This document shows positions 45,932 through 55,715 of a DNA stretch of 64,000 bases, in pieces. Numbering within the stretch: position 1 is the stretch's first letter; each line of letters starts with the position of its first letter. Below the pieces are notes generated by a model, which had not been told where the DNA came from, searched no databases, and saw only the letters and a program-made list of their open reading frames with translations. Source of the stretch: UBA8106 sp964569695 (lineage in GTDB: Bacteria > Acidobacteriota > Vicinamibacteria > Vicinamibacterales > UBA823); the NCBI GenBank assembly GCA_964569695.1, contig CAZMUA010000011.1:1-64000 (forward strand). Direction: 5' to 3'. Position numbers and translations under genes: made by a program.

Positions 45932-46699
45932 TCATGATTTGTCCAAGTGGTTTATGAGACTCGCGATGGATGCCGCGCCAAAGCCGTTATCAATGTTGAC
46001 TACTGAGACGCCCATGGCACAGCTGTTCAGCATCGACAGGAGCGCTGTGACACCACCAAAACTCGCGCCATAGCCGACACTTGTTGGTACAGCTATGACG
46101 GGTACGTCCACGAGACCAGCGACCACGCTCGGTAGAGCGCCTTCCATCCCAGCTACGACAATAATGACCTTCGCGGTAGACAGTCTCTTGGTTTCAGCAA
46201 GTATCCGATGGAGTCCTGCCACGCCGACATCGTATAGGCGGTCAACCCGGTTGCCCATCACTTCAGCTGATACAGCCGCCTCTTCCGCAACGGAAACATC
46301 GGATGTACCAGCAGTCACAACCATGACAGCGCCATGCCCTGATGGTTGGTCAGAAATAGACAAACTTATGAGATTGGCTTCTCGATGAAACAATGCATTT
46401 GGGGCTATTGCGCAGATTGCCTTATAGGTGTCTTCGTTCACGCGTGTAATCAATAATTCCTGATTTCCCTCAATTATTTTCTCAGCAATGGCTACGATTT
46501 GCTCCGGGGTCTTACCAAGACCAAAAATGACTTCAGGAAATCCTTGCCGGATGGAGCGGTGATGGTCGATTCGCGCAAACTCTAGATCTTTGTAAGGGGC
46601 CTCTCTCAAAACATTGAGCAGACACGTGTAGGCATTGTCGGTATCGACCTTGCCTTTACTGACGTCTTGCAATAATGCCTTGAGTTCTTGAGGTGTCAT
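45932..46699 (-). CDS. larB: Nickel-pincer cofactor biosynthesis protein LarB
   Basis: LarB carboxylates and hydrolyses nicotinic acid adenine dinucleotide as the first step of nickel-pincer nucleotide cofactor synthesis. The 255-residue protein has an N-terminal helical part and a PurE-like C-terminal domain with TAGTSDVSVAEEAAVSAE, VVAGMEGALPSVVAGLV and PTSVGYGASFGGVTALL. LarC and LarE, which complete the cofactor, and LarA, which uses it, are not in this window. It is divergent from the citrate synthase gene. Confidence 0.92.
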   Translation of the reverse strand: MTPQELKALLQDVSKGKVDTDNAYTCLLNVLREAPYKDLEFARIDHHRSIRQGFPEVIFGLGKTPEQIVAIAEKIIEGNQELLITRVNEDTYKAICAIAPNALFHREANLISLSISDQPSGHGAVMVVTAGTSDVSVAEEAAVSAEVMGNRVDRLYDVGVAGLHRILAETKRLSTAKVIIVVAGMEGALPSVVAGLVDVPVIAVPTSVGYGASFGGVTALLSMLNSCAMGVSVVNIDNGFGAASIASLINHLDKS

Positions 46700-46795
46700 G
46701 AATGGTTCACAATGACCACATTTAGTTGTGTCAGCTGGTCGTGACTGTAAAAGCGGTCCAAGCTAATAACGCCACAGACTGATATCATATTCTAG

Positions 46796-47935
46796 ATGCC
46801 AATGCGAGGTAAGACTAAAACAGGATTGGAAGACGTGATCGTAACGACGTCCGGAATCTGCTACATGGATGGTCGGCGTGGGGTACTGTCGTATCGTGGT
46901 TACGACATACATGATCTTGTCGCCAGTGCAACATTTGAAGAAGTTTGCTTCTTGCTTTGGCACGCACGCCTGCCATCGCGGACAGAACTTGGCGATGTGA
47001 AATCAGACATGGTGAGTGCGAGGACGCTTCCCGAATCAATCCTTCGGATGATTAGGTTTCTACCACCTGACAATGGTATGGCCACCATACGCACCATAAC
47101 CTCCGCACTTTCCCATTTCGATCCAGATTCAGATAATTCGTCCAGGGAAGCAAACTTAAGAAAAGCTATTAGATTGACTTCACAAATTGCTAGCGTGGTG
47201 GCAACCCATGCCCGCTTGGCATCTGGGGGCACACCTGTTAACTCGGATCCAGCACTTGGTCACGCTGCTAATTTTCTTTACATGTTAACTGGCGAGCGCC
47301 CAACGTCTGAAGCTACCAAGGCACTCGACATAGCTCTGGTGTTACATGCCGATCATGAACTGAATGCCTCTACATTTGCAGCCAGGGTTGCCGCAGCAAC
47401 CTTAACTGATATCCATTCAGCAATTGTTGCTGGCATTGGAACGTTGAAGGGGCCACTGCACGGTGGGGCAAACGCTGACGTGATGCGATTGTTAATAGAG
47501 ATTGGTGAAGAGGCGAGCGATGTCGAAATTGAAAAGATTATTCATGCCAAGTTAGAGCGTAAGGAAAAAATTCCTGGCTTCGGTCATAGGGTATATAAAA
47601 CAGAGGATCCCCGTGCAACTCATCTTCGACGGATGTCGGCCGATCTTGGAAAACAGGCGAATCGTTTGCGATGGTTCAATATGTCGCAATGTATCGAACG
47701 ATGTGTTAAAGCTGAGAAGGGTCTTTCACCAAATGTGGATTTCTATTCGGCTTCTACCTATTACATGCTCGGTATTCCGATCGATTCCTTTACACCACTG
47801 TTTGCGGTCAGTCGCGTTGCTGGATGGACTGCACATGTCTTGGAACAATTGACAAACAACCGACTCATCCGACCTCGAGCCGAGTATACTGGTCCTGCAC
47901 ACCCACAATCCCTTCGTATGCTCGATGAACGCTAA
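46796..47935 (+). CDS. gltA: Citrate synthase
   Basis: Citrate synthase joins acetyl-CoA and oxaloacetate at the entry to the TCA cycle. The 379-residue protein is of the shorter dimer-type family. The catalytic residues are seen as His in GPLHGGAN, His in PGFGHRVYK and Asp in PNVDFYSAS. N-terminal GLEDVIVTTSGICYMDGRRG is typical. The ATG at 46796 is followed two codons later by another ATG, and no clear ribosome site separates them. A related 2-methylcitrate synthase cannot be fully excluded, but no prp genes are nearby. Confidence 0.92.
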   Translation: MPMRGKTKTGLEDVIVTTSGICYMDGRRGVLSYRGYDIHDLVASATFEEVCFLLWHARLPSRTELGDVKSDMVSARTLPESILRMIRFLPPDNGMATIRTITSALSHFDPDSDNSSREANLRKAIRLTSQIASVVATHARLASGGTPVNSDPALGHAANFLYMLTGERPTSEATKALDIALVLHADHELNASTFAARVAAATLTDIHSAIVAGIGTLKGPLHGGANADVMRLLIEIGEEASDVEIEKIIHAKLERKEKIPGFGHRVYKTEDPRATHLRRMSADLGKQANRLRWFNMSQCIERCVKAEKGLSPNVDFYSASTYYMLGIPIDSFTPLFAVSRVAGWTAHVLEQLTNNRLIRPRAEYTGPAHPQSLRMLDER

Positions 47936-48020
47936 TCGGATTTTGTGGTAATCAGACTTTCGACCTCGCTCGTCCGACAGGATTCACCTTCGGGCGTGCC
48001 ATATAATTCAAAGGTCGGTC

Positions 48021-49823
48021 ATGAAACATCAATTCGTTAGGAATTTTTCCATTATCGCCCATATCGATCACGGTAAATCAACTTTAGCCGATCGACTCCT
48101 TGAAATTACCGGCGCACTTGAGCCACGTGAAATGGAAGCGCAGGTGCTCGACTCGATGGATCTTGAACGTGAGCGGGGAATTACCATTAAGGCACAGGCG
48201 GTTCGTCTATCGTATCGCTCACAAGCTGGTGATGATTATGTAATGAATTTGATCGACACACCGGGTCATGTAGATTTTTCATACGAAGTCACTAGATCCT
48301 TGGCCGCCTGTGAGGGTGCGGTGCTACTTGTTGATGCTTCTCAAGGTGTCGAGGCTCAGACTTTGGCTAATGCTTATCTTGCAGTGGAAGGTGACCTAGA
48401 GATCATTCCTGTTATTAATAAGATCGATTTACCGGGAGCCTTACCTGATGAAACTCGACATCAGATTAATGAAATTATAGGTCTTGACGCGCAGCAGGCA
48501 GTTCTTGTCAGTGCCAAAAAAGGCTCGGGAGTGCAGGACGTGCTTGAGGCTGTTGTGCAACATGTGCCAGCGCCTAGCGGTGATCCAAATGGTCCACTGA
48601 GAGCGTTAATATTTGATTCATGGTACGACGCGTATAGAGGTGTTGTGGTGTTAGTGCGGGTGCTTGATGGTTCGTTGCGTCCGAAAAGTGGAATTCGCCT
48701 TATGTCTTTAAAGCAAGATTACGAGGTTGAACAAGTTGGTGTCTTCTCTCCGAAGCCAGAGTTGGTTGAGGAACTTGGTGTCGGAGAGGTCGGATTTGTA
48801 ACCGCCGGTATCAAACGTGTAAGTGACGCTAGGATCGGTGACACTATAACGGAATCTGTTAGACCCACCACAACTCCATTTCCAGGTTTTAAGACGGTTA
48901 AACCCATGGTGTTTGCTGGCCTGTATCCGGTGGAAGGTCACCAATACGCTGATTTGCGAGACGCGCTTGAGAAGCTCAAGCTAAATGATTCCGCATTCTT
49001 TTTTGAGCCAGAAACTTCCTTGGCTCTTGGTTTTGGTTTCCGGTGCGGATTTTTGGGATTACTTCATATGGAGATCGTTCAGGAGCGACTTGAGCGTGAA
49101 TTTGATATGGACTTGGTAACGACCGCTCCAGGTGTGCTTTACCGTGTAACAAGGACAGATGGGACTATCGAGGAAATTGATAATCCCAGCAAGCTTCCAA
49201 CTGCCGGTTCCGTGGAGAAGGTTGAGGAACCGATCATCAAAGCATTAATCCTTACTCCTTCTGACTATGTTGGCCCTATCTTAAAGATCTGTCAGGAAAA
49301 ACGCGGAGTTCAAAAATCTTTGGAGTACCTTTCGTCTAATCGAGTTCTCATCACCTATGAGTTACCTTTTAATGAAGTCGTCCTTGATTTTTATGATCGC
49401 TTAAAAACACTGTCGCGTGGATATGCGTCACTCGACTATCATGTGACGGATTATAGGGAATCACCTCTTGAAAAATTGGATATCTTAGTAAATGGGGAAT
49501 CTGTCGATGCCTTGTCTGTGATTGTTCATCGTGAGATGGCTTACTTGCGCGGGCGAGCTTTGGCAGCCAGATTGCGAAAATTGATTCCCAGACAGATGTT
49601 CGATGTGGCTATTCAAGCAGCAATTGGTAACCGGATTATCGCGCGCGAATCAGTGAAGGCGCTTCGCAAGAACGTACTAGCCAAATGTTATGGTGGTGAT
49701 ATCTCCCGAAAGCGTAAATTGCTCGAAAAACAGAAGGAAGGTAAGCGTCGGATGAAGCGTGTGGGCCGAGTCGAGATTCCTCAAGAGGCGTTTCTTGCTG
49801 TGTTGAAGGTTGATACAGATTAA
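48021..49823 (+). CDS. lepA: Elongation factor 4 (LepA)
   Basis: LepA is a ribosome-bound GTPase that assists ribosome assembly or movement under stress. The 600-residue protein has G1 AHIDHGKSTLADRLLE, G3 DTPGHVDFSYEV and G4 NKIDLPGA, and the LepA-specific C-terminal domain with GGDISRKRKLLEKQKEGKRR. A TATAAT sequence lies at 48002-48007 close to the start. lepB begins 12 bases after its stop, the classic lepA-lepB pairing. Confidence 0.97.
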   Translation: MKHQFVRNFSIIAHIDHGKSTLADRLLEITGALEPREMEAQVLDSMDLERERGITIKAQAVRLSYRSQAGDDYVMNLIDTPGHVDFSYEVTRSLAACEGAVLLVDASQGVEAQTLANAYLAVEGDLEIIPVINKIDLPGALPDETRHQINEIIGLDAQQAVLVSAKKGSGVQDVLEAVVQHVPAPSGDPNGPLRALIFDSWYDAYRGVVVLVRVLDGSLRPKSGIRLMSLKQDYEVEQVGVFSPKPELVEELGVGEVGFVTAGIKRVSDARIGDTITESVRPTTTPFPGFKTVKPMVFAGLYPVEGHQYADLRDALEKLKLNDSAFFFEPETSLALGFGFRCGFLGLLHMEIVQERLEREFDMDLVTTAPGVLYRVTRTDGTIEEIDNPSKLPTAGSVEKVEEPIIKALILTPSDYVGPILKICQEKRGVQKSLEYLSSNRVLITYELPFNEVVLDFYDRLKTLSRGYASLDYHVTDYRESPLEKLDILVNGESVDALSVIVHREMAYLRGRALAARLRKLIPRQMFDVAIQAAIGNRIIARESVKALRKNVLAKCYGGDISRKRKLLEKQKEGKRRMKRVGRVEIPQEAFLAVLKVDTD

Positions 49824-49835
49824 GTTTCTCAAAAA

Positions 49836-50528
49836 ATGTCTTCATTTAATAAATCTACATTTCGTGAATATTTGGAATCTATTGTTGTTGCAGTGATCCT
49901 GGCGTTATTCATTCGTACATGGGTCGTGCAAGCATTCAAGATTCCGACTGGTTCGATGGAACAAAACCTTTTAATTGGCGATCATTTGCTGGTCAACAAA
50001 TTTGTTTTTGGCCCTACGGCACTAGACTCTGAACGAGTCGTGCTCCCCATAGATTCTATTGAGCGCGGCGATGTCATCGTTTTTAAATACCCAGAAGACC
50101 CAGAGCGAGACTTTATTAAGCGCGTAATTGGGTTACCTGGAAATATCATCGAGCTTCGGGATCAGCAAGTCTATGTAGACGGACAGGTTCTCGAAGAGCC
50201 TTATGTGTATCATTTTGATTTCAGTGGCGGTCGAATAATCAATAATGAATTTGATCCACGTAACAACTTCGGTCCGGTGACGGTTCCTCCTGATCAGTAT
50301 TTCGTCATGGGCGACAATCGTGAGAATTCGCAGGATAGTCGTTACTGGGGCTTCTTACCGGCCTCGCACGTAAAAGGTCGAGCTCTCTTAATTTACTGGT
50401 CTTACGAAAGCGACGCTGAAGATTATCGGCAAACCAGTTTGAGTGGAACGGCCCAACGGCTAGCCTCGGTTGCGACGCACTTTTTCACCCGTACCCGGTG
50501 GGAACGTCTTTTTCAACAGATTAGATAG
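49836..50528 (+). CDS. lepB: Signal peptidase I
   Basis: Signal peptidase I removes signal peptides from exported proteins at the periplasmic face of the membrane. The 230-residue protein has one N-terminal membrane helix (about residues 15-33), the catalytic serine S40 in IPTGSMEQ and the catalytic lysine K95 in RDFIKRVIGLPG, and the later box MGDNRENSQDSRYWGF. It is transcribed with lepA and converges with the PLP-protein gene. Confidence 0.96.
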   Translation: MSSFNKSTFREYLESIVVAVILALFIRTWVVQAFKIPTGSMEQNLLIGDHLLVNKFVFGPTALDSERVVLPIDSIERGDVIVFKYPEDPERDFIKRVIGLPGNIIELRDQQVYVDGQVLEEPYVYHFDFSGGRIINNEFDPRNNFGPVTVPPDQYFVMGDNRENSQDSRYWGFLPASHVKGRALLIYWSYESDAEDYRQTSLSGTAQRLASVATHFFTRTRWERLFQQIR

Positions 50529-50578
50529 GGGACGGGGTTTCCTTAGAGCGTTCAGGTGTTGTTGTCTGGCTAGGCGCT

Positions 50579-50591
50579 CTCTGGACCAGAG
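50579..50591. terminator. Short palindrome between convergent lepB and YggS-type genes
   Basis: CTCTGG and CCAGAG around one base lie in the 70-base gap between the two convergent stops. A wider pair AGAGCG and CGCTCT flanks it loosely. There is no T run, so use as a bidirectional terminator is only a possibility. Confidence 0.3.
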
Positions 50592-50598
50592 CTTCAAA

Positions 50599-51381
50599 TC
50601 AGCGATGCGGGACGTTGTTCTTTTTTGGTGAACGCGCACCAAAAATTGCCGACCCCACACGGACTATTGTTGCCCCCTCTTGGACGGCAACTTCAAAGTC
50701 ATGACTCATACCCATCGAAAGATGGTGGAGCATTCGAGAGTCGAAACCCTTGTCTAGTAGCTCATTGCGCAGGTCATACAGTCGACGAAAATATGGTCGA
50801 ACACGTTCAGGTTCATCAAGGGGAGGCATAAGCATTAACCCACGAATTTGTGCAGCCTGACACTCTAAACCCGTAGTAAGGATATCGGGAAGTTCTTCTG
50901 GTGTTGCTCCGTGTTTCGTGGCTTCGCCGGCGAGATCAACTTGAATAAGGACTTCAACCCTAGCGTCTTTTTCTACTGCTATCCGATCCACGCGTTTTAG
51001 TAAATCAGTACTATCCACTGAGTGAATCCACGCGAAAGGTTCAACAATTTTTTTCGTCTTGTTCGATTGCAAATGTCCGATTAGATGCCATCGGATGTTG
51101 AGGTCGCGTAGGATCGTGCACTTTTGTAGCCCTTCTTGTACCCGATTTTCTCCAAAATCAACTTGGCCTGCAGTGACGGCAGCTCTGATATGGTCAGCGC
51201 TAAAAGTTTTCGAAACAGCGACTAGCTGCACTTCGGCTGGATCTCGACCCACCTGGATGGCTGCCCGATGGATCCGGTTCCTCACCTCTTTGAGATTTTC
51301 AGCGATTGAAGATTCTACATGAGAGCTGGAATCGGTATCGGATTGGTGGTCGGCTTTCCCTACTAGATGGCTATCTGCCAT
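50599..51381 (-). CDS. YggS-family pyridoxal phosphate-binding protein
   Basis: This single-domain PLP protein (PLPBP/YggS family) keeps vitamin B6 and amino acid pools in balance and has no known enzyme activity. The 260-residue sequence has the cofactor lysine K58 in VQLVAVSKTF, FGENRVQEGLQKC, WHLIGHLQSNKTKKI, and the phosphate-binding LSMGMSHDFEVAVQEGATIVR region near the end. About 25 extra acidic and Ser-rich residues precede the usual start. One base separates it from the TPR gene upstream, so they form an operon. Confidence 0.93.
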   Translation of the reverse strand: MADSHLVGKADHQSDTDSSSHVESSIAENLKEVRNRIHRAAIQVGRDPAEVQLVAVSKTFSADHIRAAVTAGQVDFGENRVQEGLQKCTILRDLNIRWHLIGHLQSNKTKKIVEPFAWIHSVDSTDLLKRVDRIAVEKDARVEVLIQVDLAGEATKHGATPEELPDILTTGLECQAAQIRGLMLMPPLDEPERVRPYFRRLYDLRNELLDKGFDSRMLHHLSMGMSHDFEVAVQEGATIVRVGSAIFGARSPKKNNVPHR

Positions 51382-51382
51382 G

Positions 51383-52369
51383 TTAGGGCTTCAGCTGTTG
51401 AACCATTCCTCGAGCCTGGTCGGCGTACTGCCCGTCTGGTGCAATTTCAATATACTTTTCAAGCGCTCCCACGGCAGTAGTCATATCGCCAAGATTCAGG
51501 CTTGCCATTGCTAATTGATAGTGGGCATCGGCATTGCTCGGGTCCAGTGCAACGGCCTGTTCAAACTGCTCTTTGGCTTCAGGAAATGCCCCAGCGTTCC
51601 AATAGATGACACCTTGGTTATACACAGCAACCGGGTCAGTTGCAGCACCAGCACCGCCACCAGAAAGTCGGGCTGCCTCAGCACTCATTTCAGCAGCTTC
51701 AGCGAATCGGCGCTGCGTGTTGTAGATGCCAGCTAAGCCGGTGTAAGAGGCTGCATTATCGGCTCGCAATTCAATAGCTGCCAGGAATGCAACTTCGGCT
51801 TCATCCATTTGATCTAATTCGACGTGTGCAAGACCAATGTTGTGATAGCAGGAGTAACACGTATCCACAATCGAGACAGCAATTTCGAATTGCGCAATCG
51901 CTTCGACATAGTCTCCAGCGGCGCTTGCGGCGACTCCTTGCTCAAATGAAGCGGACAATTCTTCCCGTCGCGCTTCGTTGGCCAGGTCTTCCTCTGACAG
52001 GGCCGCTGTTGCTGCTGCTGCGGAGGCTCCAAGGTCGAGGTCAACCGTGAGGTTTTGACCACCTCGAATCGTAAAGGCGGCCATCGCGCTTCCAGTTTCC
52101 GAGGTTGCCGTGACTTCGTACCCACTATCACGAAGACCCATCATGCGATACATACCTTCTTCATTGGTTTCAGTCTCAAAGGTTCTGATTGGTCGCTGTG
52201 TTCCTGTGATAACAATCTTCACACCTGGCACACCTTCACCATCGGCACCTGTGACTTGGCCTCTAAGGATACCGGTCGACTGGCTAAAACTTGGCGTCGT
52301 CCAGACGACGGTCAACAAAAGGGTGATAAGGACGCAACTTGGCCCATAGTTATTGGTTGAGCGAAACAT
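51383..52369 (-). CDS. Secreted TPR protein with carboxypeptidase-regulatory-like domain
   Basis: The 328-residue product has a signal peptide (about residues 1-29, ending near S-F-S-Q), a carboxypeptidase-regulatory-like beta domain (about 30-115, with LRGQVTGADGEGVPGVKIVI), then about five tetratricopeptide repeats (from residue 145 to the end), one containing the pair CYSC. It probably acts as a periplasmic or cell-surface scaffold; its partners are unknown. I chose the ATG at 52369, which has AAGGAG six bases upstream, over an ATG five codons earlier. Confidence 0.87.
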   Translation of the reverse strand: MFRSTNNYGPSCVLITLLLTVVWTTPSFSQSTGILRGQVTGADGEGVPGVKIVITGTQRPIRTFETETNEEGMYRMMGLRDSGYEVTATSETGSAMAAFTIRGGQNLTVDLDLGASAAAATAALSEEDLANEARREELSASFEQGVAASAAGDYVEAIAQFEIAVSIVDTCYSCYHNIGLAHVELDQMDEAEVAFLAAIELRADNAASYTGLAGIYNTQRRFAEAAEMSAEAARLSGGGAGAATDPVAVYNQGVIYWNAGAFPEAKEQFEQAVALDPSNADAHYQLAMASLNLGDMTTAVGALEKYIEIAPDGQYADQARGMVQQLKP

Positions 52370-52464
52370 AGCGAACTCCTTCATGAAAGCTGATACAAAT
52401 GTTACCCTCTAGTTTATACCTAAATATTTCGCACAAGCTAGGGCTAACGTCCTTCGACCTGAGT

Positions 52465-54465
52465 TTAAGACCGAATCGCAAAAAATTGTTCAAGATCCCC
52501 CATCTCTGAGGTCAACGGTGCTGGCGGTAGTGACGCGAGAAACCTCCTGCCATAACTTTTTGTGTGGATTCGTGAGTCGAGAATAACCAACACTCCGCGA
52601 TCACGCTTGTTGCGAATAAGTCGTCCAAGGCCTTGCTGTAGGGCCAGAATTGCTAGCGGGATCTGATAGGTGGTAAAAGCATTGTCCCCGCGATCAGCGA
52701 TCATTTCGATCCGAGCCGCCGTGATGGGGTCTCCAGGTGAGGCAAACGGTAACTTATCAATAATGACGCAACTCAAGGCTTCACCGGCCACATCCACACC
52801 TTGCCAAAAACTGCTTGTTGCGAACAAAACAGCGTTCGGGGTTGATCGAAAATCTTGTAAAAGTGAAAATTTAGGTGCATCGCCCTGAACAAAGATTGGA
52901 AATTGAAGTTGGGAGCGCTTCACTACCGCATGAACAAGTCTTAAGTTAGCGTAGCTTGTGAACAAAACAAATGCGCGACCTTTTGTCCGTTTTAAAATTT
53001 CGACCACCTCCAGTCCAGCTGCTTCGGGGAAGTCAGGCGCTCTTGGATCTGGCATCTGTGAAGGAAGGTAGACGATGGCTTGCTGTGTAAAATCGAACTC
53101 TGAAGCAAACCTGATCTCGTGAGCGTCATTAATTCCCAAGCGGTTGCAGAAATAGTCAAACGAATTATCAACCGTCAATGTCGCTGAAGTCAGCACGGTT
53201 CCATTCATCCGACCCCAAAGAAATTCTCTGACAATTGACGAAACATCGATTGGGGCCGCCCGAAGAAAGATTCCTCGACCACGCATTTCCAGATAGAAGA
53301 CGTAGGCTGAATCGTCTGCTTGCAGCAAAAATTGCAATTGGTCTTTAATTTCGTGCGCGCGACGCGCGAGTGCCTCAACTTCTTCTACAGATGAATCCAA
53401 GTGAGTGAGGGTTGTCTTGAGTGTTCCAAGGATCCCAGTTAACGCAAGTCCGTTTTCTGACATCGGTTCGAAAGTTTCAGTTGAAACACGCATTCTTTCG
53501 TCAGCTTTGTTTGCGAAGGTCCCAAGTAGTTCGTTCCGTCTACTAAGTACTGCAGTAAAGAAATGCTGAGAGCATTCACGAATTCGTCGAACAATCTTTT
53601 GCAGTGCATCTTTTTCTTCTGCACTGACTATTTGGTCGCCATTCAGGAATTTGTCAGTGTCGCCAGCCAGTTCGTCAAGACGATAGTTGCTTACGGAGAG
53701 CCCAAAATATTGAGTGGCAACTTCTTCTAATTGATGTGCTTCGTCGATGACCGCAAAGTCGCAAGTCGGAATAACCTCTCCGTACGCGCTTTGACGAACT
53801 GCCGCGTCAGCGCATAAGAGATGATGGTTGACGATAACCAAATCTGATTCCGAAGCGCGTTGGCGCATACGGGTGACAAAGCACTCCTCGTATTGAGTGC
53901 ATTCTCGGCCTATACAGTTCTCATTAGTAGCTGAAATCTCATTCCAGCTAGGTAAATCTTCTGGGATATTTTCTAGCTCGGCTCGGTCGCCAGTTTCGGT
54001 TACTGTAAGCCATTGCTTGATCGTCGTCAGATAGGCATCATCAGTGGCTGACCGAGGAGTTGGATTTTGGTATTGGGCTTCAAACCGATGCAAGCAGAGA
54101 TAGTTTGCCCGACCTTTCATGTAGGTGGCCGTAAAGCTCACACCTAACGCATCTTGTAATGCTGGGAGATCTTTAAAGTAAATCTGTTCTTGAAGATTTT
54201 TCGTACCTGTCGATATCAGTACTCGCTTCCGACTTAAGATAATGGGAACGAGATACGCAAGTGTTTTGCCAATGCCCGTTCCAGCCTCAGCAACCAAGAT
54301 GCCTCCATCCTCGAGGATGTCTGCAACGGCGGTCGACATTTCCGTTTGGCTGTGTCGTTGCTCGTAGATTGTTAGTGAGCGCGCTAAGGCGCCTCCTTCC
54401 TTAAACGCATCTGCAACGTGATCGGCTAACCGAGGGGTGTGGGGTGTAGGGGGAATTTCCGACAC
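52465..54465 (-). CDS. dinG: DinG-type ATP-dependent DNA helicase
   Basis: This superfamily 2 helicase of the DinG/XPD type unwinds DNA with 5'-3' polarity. The 666-residue protein has Walker A EAGTGIGKTLAYLVP near residue 57, DEAH in VIDEAHQLEE, and helicase motif VI QGLGRLIRNKRDRGV near the C-terminus. Cysteines for an iron-sulfur cluster are visible: one in YLCLHR near residue 122 and three in ENCIGRECTQYEEC. Its start overlaps the end of glyA by 40 bases in another frame. Confidence 0.92.
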   Translation of the reverse strand: MSEIPPTPHTPRLADHVADAFKEGGALARSLTIYEQRHSQTEMSTAVADILEDGGILVAEAGTGIGKTLAYLVPIILSRKRVLISTGTKNLQEQIYFKDLPALQDALGVSFTATYMKGRANYLCLHRFEAQYQNPTPRSATDDAYLTTIKQWLTVTETGDRAELENIPEDLPSWNEISATNENCIGRECTQYEECFVTRMRQRASESDLVIVNHHLLCADAAVRQSAYGEVIPTCDFAVIDEAHQLEEVATQYFGLSVSNYRLDELAGDTDKFLNGDQIVSAEEKDALQKIVRRIRECSQHFFTAVLSRRNELLGTFANKADERMRVSTETFEPMSENGLALTGILGTLKTTLTHLDSSVEEVEALARRAHEIKDQLQFLLQADDSAYVFYLEMRGRGIFLRAAPIDVSSIVREFLWGRMNGTVLTSATLTVDNSFDYFCNRLGINDAHEIRFASEFDFTQQAIVYLPSQMPDPRAPDFPEAAGLEVVEILKRTKGRAFVLFTSYANLRLVHAVVKRSQLQFPIFVQGDAPKFSLLQDFRSTPNAVLFATSSFWQGVDVAGEALSCVIIDKLPFASPGDPITAARIEMIADRGDNAFTTYQIPLAILALQQGLGRLIRNKRDRGVLVILDSRIHTKSYGRRFLASLPPAPLTSEMGDLEQFFAIRS

Positions 54466-55715
54466 AGTGCTTCGACCTCTATCCGAACGGCATCCGCGAC
54501 ACGAGCATCTTCCGGTGCAGACAAAACTCTTCCGATGTATTCGCTGATTAAGTCCATTTCAGGTTCCCGCATGCCTCGTGTAGTCACCGCTGGTGTTCCT
54601 ATGCGAATCCCACTTGCGACTAATGGAGGATTTGAATCAAATGGGATCGTATTCTTGTTGACTGTAAGATGAGCTTTTCCAAGCGCTGCCTCTGCTGCTT
54701 GCCCAGTAAGGTTCCTGACTGAGACATCAATAATAAAAAGGTGCGTATCGGTACCGCCACCGACCAAACGGAACCCTTGCTGCGCCACCGCCTCGGCTAA
54801 ATGATGCGCATTAGCTACGACTTGTTGCTGATATTTCTGGAACGCAGGCTGTGCAGCTTCTAGTAAACATACCGCCTTGGCTGCAATGCTGTGCATCAGC
54901 GGACCGCCTTGGACACCTGGGAACACGGCCTTGTCTATCGCTTTGGCAAAGTCTGGACGGCTCAAGATGAGTCCACCTCGTGGTCCGCGGAGCGTCTTGT
55001 GTGTGGTCGTAGTTACTATGTCTGCGTGAGGGACTGGACTTGGATGTATACCAGCTGCGACCAGACCGGCAATATGCGCCATATCAACTAAAACATGGGC
55101 GTTAACGTTTTTCCCTATGCTTGCTATACGTGCAAAGTCAATCGTTCGTGGATAAGCACTTGCACCGGCAATGATCAGGCGAGGGCGATGTTCATCGGCC
55201 AATCTGGCGAGGTCATTGTAATCAATTTGCTCGTCTTCCTGCCTAACACCGTAGGGCACGACATTATAAAGCTTGCCAGAAAAATTAAGCTTGTGCCCGT
55301 GTGTGAGATGGCCACCATGGAACAAGTTCATACCCAAGACCGTGTCTCCAGGATCCAGTACAGCAAAATAAGCTGCCATGTTGGCTTGGGCGCCAGAGTG
55401 TGGCTGAACATTTACGTGTTCCGAGTCGAAAAGCACTTGCGCTCGAGAAACGGCTAATCTTTCAATCACGTCGTACAATTCACAACCACCATAGTAGCGA
55501 CGGCCTGGGTAGCCTTCCGCGTACTTGTTAGTCATGATGGAACCAGTTGCCTCCGCTACAGCTGCACTAACAAAGTTCTCAGAAGCAATTAGTTCAAGAC
55601 CGTTGTTCTGGCGGGTAAGCTCTCGCTGAAGAGCGTCAGCCACTTCTGGGTCGACTGCTGAAAGAGGCTGTAGTCGAGCGTTAGGACTGGTAGTTAGGTC
55701 GACAGAGTCAGGCAT
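54426..55715 (-). CDS. glyA: Serine hydroxymethyltransferase
   Basis: GlyA converts serine and tetrahydrofolate to glycine and 5,10-methylene-tetrahydrofolate, using PLP. The 429-residue protein has ELIASENFVSAAV, NKYAEGYPGRRYYGGCE near residues 60-76, the PLP lysine in TTTTHKTLRGPRGG near residue 238, and the C-terminal GIRIGTPAVTTRGM. The gene overlaps the next gene (dinG-type) by 40 bases. It is divergent from thiC across a 351-base gap. Confidence 0.96.
   Translation of the reverse strand: MPDSVDLTTSPNARLQPLSAVDPEVADALQRELTRQNNGLELIASENFVSAAVAEATGSIMTNKYAEGYPGRRYYGGCELYDVIERLAVSRAQVLFDSEHVNVQPHSGAQANMAAYFAVLDPGDTVLGMNLFHGGHLTHGHKLNFSGKLYNVVPYGVRQEDEQIDYNDLARLADEHRPRLIIAGASAYPRTIDFARIASIGKNVNAHVLVDMAHIAGLVAAGIHPSPVPHADIVTTTTHKTLRGPRGGLILSRPDFAKAIDKAVFPGVQGGPLMHSIAAKAVCLLEAAQPAFQKYQQQVVANAHHLAEAVAQQGFRLVGGGTDTHLFIIDVSVRNLTGQAAEAALGKAHLTVNKNTIPFDSNPPLVASGIRIGTPAVTTRGMREPEMDLISEYIGRVLSAPEDARVADAVRIEVEALCRKFPLHPTPLG

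Noticed and set aside
48002..48007. TATAAT as the lepA promoter
   Set aside because: No -35 box lies at a suitable distance, and the start codon is only 13 bases further, leaving almost no leader and no use for the AAAGG ribosome site.
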